This document shows positions 37,877 through 45,464 of a stretch of 64,000 nt of DNA, piece after piece. Position 1 is the stretch's first letter. Every line of letters starts with the position of its first letter. Origin of the DNA: Enterobacter genomosp. O. GTDB taxonomy: Bacteria; Pseudomonadota; Gammaproteobacteria; Enterobacterales; Enterobacteriaceae. Under the pieces are notes generated by a model, which saw only the letters and a list, made by a program, of their open reading frames with translations, had not been told where the DNA came from and ran no database searches. The stretch is taken from positions 124,001-188,000 of the forward strand of contig NZ_LECZ01000027.1 in assembly GCF_001022965.1 (NCBI RefSeq). The letters are read 5' to 3'. The position numbers and the translations under genes are program-made.

Positions 37877-37883
37877 GTCCCGT

Positions 37884-37910
37884 GCGGGCAGAGTTTCTCT
37901 GTCCGCTTTT
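37884..37910 (+). terminator. Attenuating terminator after hcp
   Basis: The arms GCGGGCAGAG (37884-37893) and CTCTGTCCGC (37897-37906) pair with one G-U, followed by TTTT and further T-rich sequence. It lies 8 bp after the hcp stop and 140 bp before clpV. Partial termination here would raise Hcp relative to the machine components. Nothing else coding was seen in 37877-38051. Confidence 0.75.
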
Positions 37911-38051
37911 CGTCTTTGCTGAACGTCTGCCTGCGCGGGCGTTGAGCAAAGAAACCCACAAACTGCCAGCCCGACCGTATGCGCTTTGGTCCCCTTCACG
38001 GGAAACAGCGAGGGGCGGTAGCGTGCCCGGAACTGATAAAGAGAGAGTCTC

Positions 38052-40718
38052 ATGGAAAATCCAGCCAGCCTGTTACGCCGTCTTAACCCTTACTGTGCCC
38101 GTGCCATGGAAGGCGCAGCATCGCTCTGCCAGACCCGCGCCCATGCGGAAATCCTGCCTGAACACTGGCTGCTGAAACTGCTGGAGCAGGGGGAAGGTGA
38201 CCTGACGGTGCTGGCGCGGCGCTACGAATGGGATATGGATGCGATTTGGCAGGACCTGCTGGGCTTTCTGGACGCGCTTCCCCGTTCGGTGCGCAGCCGT
38301 CCGCAGCTCTCGGAGGCCGTACAGTCACTGATGCAGGACGCCTGGCTGCGGGCGTCGCTGGCGGGCGAAGAGCAGATACGCAGTATTCACCTGCTGATGG
38401 TCCTGGCGGAGAAACCGTCGCGGGTGCGCTGCGATGGTCTCTGGCCACTGCTGACCCTGGCGCAGAGCCAGCTTGAACGTCTGCGCCCGCTGCTGGATGC
38501 GCAGTCGGACGAGCGTCCGGAAGTGCAGCAGGAGGCAGAACTGTCGCAGGGCGGAGAGGTGGCGTTTGTCGGCCGTCCCGTCGGTGCAGAACTGAAAGAA
38601 GGCGAACTGAACCCGGCGCTGCAGAACGCCCTGGATAAATTCACACTCGACGTCACCGCCCGTGCCCGGGAGGGGAAAATCGACCCGGTCTTTGGCCGTG
38701 ACAATGAAATCCGCCAGATGGTGGATATTCTCTCCCGTCGTCGTAAAAACAACCCCATCCTGGTCGGTGAACCTGGCGTGGGCAAAACCGCACTGGTTGA
38801 AGGCCTGGCGCTGCGTATTGCCAAAGGCAACGTACCCGAATCCCTCAAACCGGTCATCCTGCGCACCCTTGACCTTGGCCTGCTTCAGGCCGGTGCGGGC
38901 GTGAAGGGGGAGTTCGAGCAGCGCCTGAAAAACATCATCGAAGCCGTGCAACAGTCACCGTTGCCGGTGCTGCTGTTCATTGATGAGGCACACACCATTA
39001 TCGGCGCGGGCAACCAGGCGGGGGGCGCGGATGCGGCCAACCTGCTTAAACCGGCGCTGGCAAGAGGCGAACTCAGAACCATCGCTGCCACCACCTGGAG
39101 TGAATACAAGCAGTACTTTGAGCGTGACGCCGCGCTGGAGCGTCGCTTTCAGATGGTGAAGGTGGACGAGCCGGACGACGACACGGCCTGCCTGATGCTG
39201 CGCGGTCTGAAATCCCGCTATGCGGAACACCACGGCGTGCACATTACGGATGAGGCGGTGAAGGCGGCGGTCACGCTGTCGCGTCGCTACCTGACCGGCC
39301 GCCAGTTGCCGGACAAGGCGGTTGATTTACTCGATACCGCCTCCGCCCGTATCCGCATGAGTCTCGACACCGTGCCGGAAGCGCTGACCCGCCTGAAGAC
39401 CCGGCTCACGGCACTGGATATGGAAAAACAGGCGCTGCTGCAGGATATCGCGACAGGTAACACCGCCCACGGCGGGCGTCTGGCGACCATCGAACAGGAC
39501 GAAGTCCGCATCATTCTGCAACTTGATGACCTGGAGGCACAGTACGACCAGGAACTGAAACTGACGGAAGCCCTGCTGGCCTGTCGCAGCGATATCTCCC
39601 GCCAGGCGGAAATCACTGACCTGCAGAGCCAGCTTGCCACCGTGCAGCAAAATAACCCGCTGCTGGGGCTGGACGTGGACGCGCGTACCGTCGCCACCGT
39701 TATCGCCGACTGGACCGGGGTACCGCTCTCCTCATTAATGAAGGACGAACAGACTGAACTGCTGAGCCTGGAAGAGAGCCTCGGTAAACGCGTGGTCGGC
39801 CAGGACGCGGCGCTGAACGCCATCGCGCAGCGTCTGCGCGCCTCAAAAACCGGCCTTGCGCCGGAGAACGGTCCGCAGGGCGTGTTCCTGCTGACCGGGC
39901 CGAGCGGCACCGGCAAGACCGAAACTGCCCTGGCGCTGGCGGACGAACTGTTTGGCGGGGAAAAATCCCTCATCACTATCAACCTCTCCGAGTACCAGGA
40001 GCCGCACACCGTCTCTCAGCTCAAGGGTTCCCCGCCGGGCTACGTTGGCTACGGCCAGGGTGGCATCCTGACCGAAGCCGTGCGCAAGCGCCCGTACAGC
40101 GTGGTGCTGCTGGATGAAGTGGAAAAGGCGCACCGGGACGTGATGAACCTGTTCTATCAGGTCTTCGACCGCGGATTCATGCGCGACGGTGAGGGGCGGG
40201 AAATTGACTTCCGTAACACCGTGATTCTGATGACCTCCAACCTCGGCAGCGACCTTATCATGCAGATGCTGGATGAACAGCCGGACGCCACCGATGGCGA
40301 CCTGCACGAACTGCTGCGTCCGGTTTTACGTGACCACTTCCAGCCCGCGCTGCTGGCGCGCTTCCAGACGGTGATTTACCGGCCGCTGGCACAGGCAGCG
40401 ATGCGCACCATCGTGGAAATGAAGCTGGCGCAGGTCAGTAAACGCCTGCATCGTCATTACGGCCTGAGCACGCATATTGATGAGAGCCTGTATGACGCAC
40501 TGACGGACGCCTGCCTGCTGCCGGACACCGGGGCGCGCAATATCGACAGCCTGCTGAACCAGCAAATCCTTCCTGTCCTGAGCCAGCAGCTGTTAACCCA
40601 TATGGCGGCGGGGCAGAAGCCGCAGCACCTTACACTGGGCTGGGATGAGGTGGACGGGATCGTGCTGGAGTTTGAGCGCATCGGTTGCGATCATGAGCGG
40701 GAGATCACACATGGATAG
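38052..40718 (+). CDS. clpV: T6SS sheath-recycling ATPase ClpV (TssH)
   Basis: This 888-residue Hsp100/ClpB-type protein has an N-terminal ClpN-like domain (about 10-150) that recognises TssC, AAA1 with Walker A GEPGVGKTALVEG and Walker B LLFIDEAHTIIGAG, a shortened middle coiled coil (about 455-525), and AAA2 with GPSGTGKTETALAL and VVLLDEVEKAH. It disassembles contracted sheath. The 3' end overlaps the next gene's start by 8 bp, joining the cargo cassette to the structural operon. Confidence 0.96.
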   Translation: MENPASLLRRLNPYCARAMEGAASLCQTRAHAEILPEHWLLKLLEQGEGDLTVLARRYEWDMDAIWQDLLGFLDALPRSVRSRPQLSEAVQSLMQDAWLRASLAGEEQIRSIHLLMVLAEKPSRVRCDGLWPLLTLAQSQLERLRPLLDAQSDERPEVQQEAELSQGGEVAFVGRPVGAELKEGELNPALQNALDKFTLDVTARAREGKIDPVFGRDNEIRQMVDILSRRRKNNPILVGEPGVGKTALVEGLALRIAKGNVPESLKPVILRTLDLGLLQAGAGVKGEFEQRLKNIIEAVQQSPLPVLLFIDEAHTIIGAGNQAGGADAANLLKPALARGELRTIAATTWSEYKQYFERDAALERRFQMVKVDEPDDDTACLMLRGLKSRYAEHHGVHITDEAVKAAVTLSRRYLTGRQLPDKAVDLLDTASARIRMSLDTVPEALTRLKTRLTALDMEKQALLQDIATGNTAHGGRLATIEQDEVRIILQLDDLEAQYDQELKLTEALLACRSDISRQAEITDLQSQLATVQQNNPLLGLDVDARTVATVIADWTGVPLSSLMKDEQTELLSLEESLGKRVVGQDAALNAIAQRLRASKTGLAPENGPQGVFLLTGPSGTGKTETALALADELFGGEKSLITINLSEYQEPHTVSQLKGSPPGYVGYGQGGILTEAVRKRPYSVVLLDEVEKAHRDVMNLFYQVFDRGFMRDGEGREIDFRNTVILMTSNLGSDLIMQMLDEQPDATDGDLHELLRPVLRDHFQPALLARFQTVIYRPLAQAAMRTIVEMKLAQVSKRLHRHYGLSTHIDESLYDALTDACLLPDTGARNIDSLLNQQILPVLSQQLLTHMAAGQKPQHLTLGWDEVDGIVLEFERIGCDHEREITHG

Positions 40719-41349
40719 TGCGAAAGAGATTGCCAGAGATATGCTGGAGGCCATCCATATTGATGGATCCGGTTTTTGGGGCGCAGTGGCGAAAGGCTTT
40801 ATCTCGTTTCCTGTCAGTGCTTATTATCTGGGGTATGATTTTCTGGATACTGAACACAGAAGGATGAACAGTGATGATAAGTTCAGGATGGCCCGGTTAG
40901 TTAAAGCAACGACTTTCAACAGAGAAATAATTGAAAAAGTTATCAGTGTGTTTGTGGATGATTTTACATCACGCGTTAATATGGAAAAAATTTCTGTTGT
41001 TAAAAACATGGCCGGAACAGCTACGGGGAAGGTCGTTTTTGCACAACTAACGGGATTTAATTTGGGCAAGGCGATATCCTCTCGAGCAGTAGAGGCATTT
41101 TTTTCCGGATCTATGGCAGGATTATTACTCGCCATTGGAGCCGAAGTATCCCGAGCAATTTACACATCCAGATATTTAGAGGGAAGGAATCCCTCAATGT
41201 ACTATAAGCTAAGGGATATGGGGGATTTAGATCTACTTTACTTTCTCGTTGAAGATATTGTTAATCCATTCGAAAAGGCATGCGAGATAAGTAATGTGAA
41301 TCATGAGGAATTTAATCAAATATGTAAATATTTCTTTGGTGGCTTATGA
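40711..41349 (+). CDS. Candidate pore-forming T6SS effector
   Basis: This 212-residue protein starts at ATG 40711 (GGGAG upstream); a longer frame from 40645 only reads through clpV. It has no signal peptide. Two glycine-rich hydrophobic helices stand out, residues about 101-121 (AGTATGKVVFAQLTGFNLGKA) and 127-150 (VEAFFSGSMAGLLLAIGAEV), within otherwise charged helical sequence. That architecture, a 4-bp overlap with a small membrane protein gene, and a place between clpV and vgrG suggest an ion-channel toxin like Serratia Ssp6, which travels with Hcp. Codon use is far more AT-rich than clpV, suggesting transfer. The function is inferred; another role cannot be excluded. Confidence 0.6.
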   Translation: MDSAKEIARDMLEAIHIDGSGFWGAVAKGFISFPVSAYYLGYDFLDTEHRRMNSDDKFRMARLVKATTFNREIIEKVISVFVDDFTSRVNMEKISVVKNMAGTATGKVVFAQLTGFNLGKAISSRAVEAFFSGSMAGLLLAIGAEVSRAIYTSRYLEGRNPSMYYKLRDMGDLDLLYFLVEDIVNPFEKACEISNVNHEEFNQICKYFFGGL

Positions 41350-41573
41350 GGATTAAAAAAATAATACTAATTGTTATTTCAAGGTTTATAAGCGCCATAG
41401 GGATGACGATGGGTTCTTTAGGTACTGCATCCTCAATCTGGTACTTCTTTTTTTCGCATAATGAGAACAGGATTTTCTTTGGGGTGCTCTCATTAGCAGG
41501 AGTCTGTATTGGTTATTTTATATATAAAATTGCTCTGCGCTATATATATGATGAATGGGATGATTATCGCTAA
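41346..41573 (+). CDS. Candidate immunity membrane protein, copy 1
   Basis: This 75-residue protein has two predicted membrane helices (about 6-36 and 43-64) and a charged C-terminus YIYDEWDDYR. Its ATG overlaps the stop of the putative effector (ATGA), so the pair is translationally coupled, as expected for toxin and immunity. Gapless alignment with the next ORF gives 34 of 75 identical residues, including the C-terminal YDEWDDYR, so the two are tandem duplicates. The DNA is very AT-rich. The immunity function is inferred from context. Confidence 0.6.
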   Translation: MRIKKIILIVISRFISAIGMTMGSLGTASSIWYFFFSHNENRIFFGVLSLAGVCIGYFIYKIALRYIYDEWDDYR

Positions 41574-41602
41574 GTTATCGGGGAAATATTTTTTGGTGAT
41601 GT

Positions 41603-41830
41603 ATGACAATTAAACGACCGCTGCTCATCATCCTATCCCGTGTCATCAGGGGCGCAGGCATGGGGTTAGGTACTTCAGGTATCGCACTTACTGGTTGGTT
41701 CTTTCTTTTCTCAACAAATGAATATAAATATCTGTGGGGTTTATTTTCAGTTGTGGAATTCTTCGTGGGATATCTGATGTACCGGTTTGCATATACATAT
41801 GTTTATGACGAGTGGGATGACTATCGTTAA
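41603..41830 (+). CDS. Candidate immunity membrane protein, copy 2
   Basis: This 75-residue paralogue of the preceding gene (45% identity, no gaps) shares the IKxxxLIxxSRxI start, GM...G...G helix pattern and the invariant C-terminal YDEWDDYR. Two membrane helices are predicted. It lies 29 bp downstream of copy 1 and 51 bp before vgrG, with a GGTGATG-type weak RBS. Divergence between the copies could reflect protection against two related toxins, one of whose genes has been lost. This is inference. Confidence 0.6.
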   Translation: MTIKRPLLIILSRVIRGAGMGLGTSGIALTGWFFLFSTNEYKYLWGLFSVVEFFVGYLMYRFAYTYVYDEWDDYR

Positions 41831-41881
41831 CATATTCGCCTGTTGATTGCTTTCTGGTAGTCATTACTGTGGAGTAAAAAT

Positions 41882-44374
41882 ATGAGTCTGATGGATACCC
41901 TTTCAAATATTACCAGCACGACATTTAATCGCTACCAGTTGGATATTCCTTCCTGTACCGCATTACTGGATGTGGAAACGTTCAGTGGCGCAGAAAAACT
42001 CAGTGAGCTTTATTATTATAATATTACTTTTACCAGCATAGATAAAAATATCGACGCCACGCAACTGCTGAGTAAACCCGCCACGCTGACAATGGGCGGC
42101 GGGATATTACAGGGCCTGGCGGAGTGCAAACGCGTCCACGGCGTGGTGACCGCCTTCCGGCGCACCAGCAGCTCGGCGGACCAGTCGACATACCAGCTAA
42201 CCCTCGAACCCTTCCTCTCCCTGCTGGACAAACAGTTCCGCAGCCATCGTTTCTTTGTCAATAAATCGGTGCTGGAGGTGGTGGAACAGGTGTTACAGGA
42301 GCATAACCTGCACGGCTGGGAATATGAATTTACCCTCAAGCAGAGCTATCCGAAGCGCGAGCAGATAAACCAGTATCAGGAGAGCGACCTGGCGTTTATC
42401 CAGCGTCTGCTGGCGGAGGTGGGGATATTTTACTGGTTTACCCTCCAGGAAGACGCGCAGACAGAGGTGGTGCATTTTGCCGATGCGCAGCGGGCGCTGA
42501 TATTTGGTAAAACCCTGCCAGTTAACAGCCCGTCCGGGATGAGCGACAGCGGGGCTGACTCGGTGTGGGGCCTGAATATTACCCATAACGTGGTGGAAGC
42601 CAGCGTCACCACGAAAGATTACAACCACCGTGACGCACAGAGCATACTGCAGTCGGCACCGGTCGATATGACCCGGGGAGACGGTGAAGGGGTGACCTAT
42701 GGTGATGTCTACCACTACCGGTTGCGCCATCTGGAGCGCGGCGAAAAAATAGACCCCACGGCAGAAACGGCTAACTTTTACGCCCGCCTGGACCACGAGC
42801 GTTTTCTGGCGAACCGGACGCGGATAACCGGCGTCAGTACCGATGCGACGCTGGCACCCGCCCAGGTGCTGACTATCACCGACAGCCTGCCGCCTTCCTT
42901 ACCGGCACTGCTACAGAACCCGGTATTAATCACCGGGACGGGTTTTACTGCCAGCCGCAAAACCGCCCTGCGGGTGACGTTACTGGCGGTGCCGTACAGC
43001 GAAACGGTGTGCTGGCGTCCGGCACCGCTGCCGCGCCCGAAGGTGACCGGGACGATGACGGCGCGTGTCACCAGCGCAAAAGCCAACGATATTTATGCCT
43101 GGCAGGATGCATCCGGGCTGTACCGGGTGAAGTTTGACGCCGACCGGGACGACAAGTCGCTGGGCCAGGAGAGCATGCCGGTACGTCTCGCCAAACCCTA
43201 CGGTGGCGACGTGTACGGTTTTCACTTCCCGTTGATCCAGGGAACGGAAGTGGCAATAGCCTTCCACGAAGGCGATCCCGACCGCCCGTATATCGCTCAT
43301 GCGCTGCACGATTCGCGGCATGTTGACCATGTGACGGAGAAGAACTGCACCCGTAACGTGATCCGCACGCCGACGAACAACAAGCTACGGATGGAGGACA
43401 GGCGCGGTGAGGAGCATATCAAGCTCAGCACGGAGTATGGCGGCAAGACACAGCTGAATCTGGGGCACAATGTGGATGCGTCCAGGGCGCTGCGGGGGGA
43501 AGGTGCGGAACTGCGCACGGATAAGTGGGTAAGTATCCGGGGTGGCGCAGGAGTATTCATAACTGCAGACTCGCAAAATTCGGCTCAAGGAATGATGCTG
43601 GAGATGGCTGCTGCCCTGAGCCAGTTACAGCAAGCACAGAGTCTGGCGGAGTCGTTAAATAGTGCGGCAGAAACCGCGAAAGCAGAACTGGCGGACCTGC
43701 AAACGCAGAGGGCCCTGCTGAAAGAGGCACTGACGGAGCTGAAGAAATCTGCGCTGTTGCTTTCCGCACCTGAGGGGATAGCGCAGGTGACGCCGAAATC
43801 CCTGCAATTATCAGCCGGAGAAAATATTACGGCAACAAGTGGTGGTAATACCGATTTTAGTATCCTGAAGAAACTGACTGTGGCCGCAGGCGAGCGAATC
43901 AGTCTGTATGCCCAGAAACTGGGTATTAAGCTATTTGCCAGTAAAGGCAAAATAGAAATACAGGCTCAGGGGGATGAAATGACACTGGATGCGCTGAAAG
44001 ATATCCGGGTAAGCAGTAGCGAAGGGAAAATCATCATCAGTGCAAAAAAAGAAATTATTCTTACCAGTGGTGGAGGCTATATACGGATAGCCGATGGTAC
44101 GGTGGAGTGTGCGGCACCGGATAAAATTATCGAGCGCGGTGCAGTATGGCAGAAATTTAGTGGGCAAAGTATCAGTGAGGCGGCGCAGAAATGGGATAGT
44201 ACCGATTTTTCTGTTATGCCGGAGGTTCGCTGGCCTTATGACGATGCCCATGTATCTGGACAGGTTATCAGATTAGTCAACGGAGATGGAACTGAACAGA
44301 GACTCATCACCTCTACATCAGCTCTTATATTGAAAACAGTATTGAGTCATAATTATGCAATGGCCTGTTCCTGA
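41882..44374 (+). CDS. vgrG: T6SS spike protein VgrG (TssI) with extended C-terminus
   Basis: This 830-residue protein has a gp27-like N-terminal part (residues 20-370, with RRTSSSADQSTYQLTLEP and EYEFTLKQSYPKREQINQYQESDLAFIQRLLAEVGIFYWF-type signature), a gp5 OB-fold (about 383-470) and a DUF2345 needle with coiled segment (about 559-740). The last 50 residues (from about 780) match nothing I know and end abruptly (LSHNYAMACS). DNA from about 43560 onward is more AT-rich than the 5' part, so the C-terminus may have been exchanged. No PAAR gene is nearby. It overlaps the next ORF by 20 bp. Confidence 0.92.
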   Translation: MSLMDTLSNITSTTFNRYQLDIPSCTALLDVETFSGAEKLSELYYYNITFTSIDKNIDATQLLSKPATLTMGGGILQGLAECKRVHGVVTAFRRTSSSADQSTYQLTLEPFLSLLDKQFRSHRFFVNKSVLEVVEQVLQEHNLHGWEYEFTLKQSYPKREQINQYQESDLAFIQRLLAEVGIFYWFTLQEDAQTEVVHFADAQRALIFGKTLPVNSPSGMSDSGADSVWGLNITHNVVEASVTTKDYNHRDAQSILQSAPVDMTRGDGEGVTYGDVYHYRLRHLERGEKIDPTAETANFYARLDHERFLANRTRITGVSTDATLAPAQVLTITDSLPPSLPALLQNPVLITGTGFTASRKTALRVTLLAVPYSETVCWRPAPLPRPKVTGTMTARVTSAKANDIYAWQDASGLYRVKFDADRDDKSLGQESMPVRLAKPYGGDVYGFHFPLIQGTEVAIAFHEGDPDRPYIAHALHDSRHVDHVTEKNCTRNVIRTPTNNKLRMEDRRGEEHIKLSTEYGGKTQLNLGHNVDASRALRGEGAELRTDKWVSIRGGAGVFITADSQNSAQGMMLEMAAALSQLQQAQSLAESLNSAAETAKAELADLQTQRALLKEALTELKKSALLLSAPEGIAQVTPKSLQLSAGENITATSGGNTDFSILKKLTVAAGERISLYAQKLGIKLFASKGKIEIQAQGDEMTLDALKDIRVSSSEGKIIISAKKEIILTSGGGYIRIADGTVECAAPDKIIERGAVWQKFSGQSISEAAQKWDSTDFSVMPEVRWPYDDAHVSGQVIRLVNGDGTEQRLITSTSALILKTVLSHNYAMACS

Positions 44375-45464
44375 TATCCCGGAGAAACAACCGCATCCTC
44401 GTCCTGAATATAAAAGGTGGGGGGGCGGGCTTTTTATGATGCTGGCGACGGGAGGAATGCTGGTATTATTTGTCGGTAAAGTAACCAGTTACGGGCAAAT
44501 GGTTCTGTATGGCATGCTGCCTGCATTCTTTATCTGGTTATGTTTCTTTGGTGTTATCTGGCATCGTTATGAACAATCTGTTAATGATACTCTTTTGTGG
44601 AATAACGAATCTGAGCGGACAAAACTGCACTGGCAACGCTGGTGTAGCCAGCAATGGGTTGTTGTGAGTAATATTATACTGACACCGGAAAAAGAAGGTA
44701 TTCATACCCTTTTGGGCGATTACGCTGATATTCCTGCATATCCGCGCAAGCCCCGTCCTTTATATGCGATCCTTTCCGGGCTGAATAACCGGTTGAAGTA
44801 TATTGATGCTCAGACAGAAAAACAGTACCCCGGATATCGTCATCTCTTATATTCAGTGAAGATTATTCTTCCTGATATGAGTCAGCAATCCTCTGTCGGG
44901 CAGGCTGTTTATCAACAGTGGGATTTATATCCGGAATATATTAATTCAGTTGATGACATTCAGACTGATCCTGAACAGAAAGGACTTATCCTTCTGCTCT
45001 GTATTCAGGACTGGGTTACTGATAAGAGAAAAAAACACAGCGAATTTATTTCCGGACAGATTATTACATCTATTTCTTTTGCTTCAGTGCAGACATTGCC
45101 CGTTATGGCTGGTATGGGGCGTGTTTTGTCTGCTGATTCATTAACCAGAGCGCTGGATGTTCTGTCGGAATATAACAGACTAAACGACACAGCGTTACAT
45201 CATATCTGGCTGACAGGAATCGACAATGATGATCGGGCGAAAATAGTTCAGTATGCCGGAGGGCAGCCATGGCAGTTACCGGCGAAACTCCCGTGTCATT
45301 TACTGGATCATACCTTCGGACCCTGTGGGCCATTGTCATTTCCTGTATCTGTTGCACTGATGGTTGACGCCGCCGTGCATACTGGCGAAATGCAGTTACT
45401 GATTTCCCGGCAGAAAGAAAATGAGTATTCGCTTTGTCTGATCACCAGGGAGTTATTTTTATGA
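44355..45464 (+). CDS. Unknown membrane protein between vgrG and tssM
   Basis: This 369-residue protein is not recognised. After a proline/charged N-terminus there are two membrane helices (about 26-47 GLFMMLATGGMLVLFVGKV and 50-70 QMVLYGMLPAFFIWLCFFGV). The remaining 290 residues are probably cytoplasmic and contain a glycine-rich C-terminal part (LDHTFGPCGPLSFPVSVALMV). Start ATG 44355 lies inside the vgrG end with no good RBS, so translation may depend on coupling. Its stop overlaps the tssM start (ATGA). The position suggests either an effector/immunity-related partner of VgrG or an accessory of the membrane complex. Confidence 0.7.
   Translation: MQWPVPDIPEKQPHPRPEYKRWGGGLFMMLATGGMLVLFVGKVTSYGQMVLYGMLPAFFIWLCFFGVIWHRYEQSVNDTLLWNNESERTKLHWQRWCSQQWVVVSNIILTPEKEGIHTLLGDYADIPAYPRKPRPLYAILSGLNNRLKYIDAQTEKQYPGYRHLLYSVKIILPDMSQQSSVGQAVYQQWDLYPEYINSVDDIQTDPEQKGLILLLCIQDWVTDKRKKHSEFISGQIITSISFASVQTLPVMAGMGRVLSADSLTRALDVLSEYNRLNDTALHHIWLTGIDNDDRAKIVQYAGGQPWQLPAKLPCHLLDHTFGPCGPLSFPVSVALMVDAAVHTGEMQLLISRQKENEYSLCLITRELFL

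Noticed and set aside
41346..41830. Reading the two 75-residue proteins as T6SS structural components or a split gene
   Set aside because: Each is a complete ORF with its own start and stop, aligns end to end with the other, and resembles no T6SS core component.
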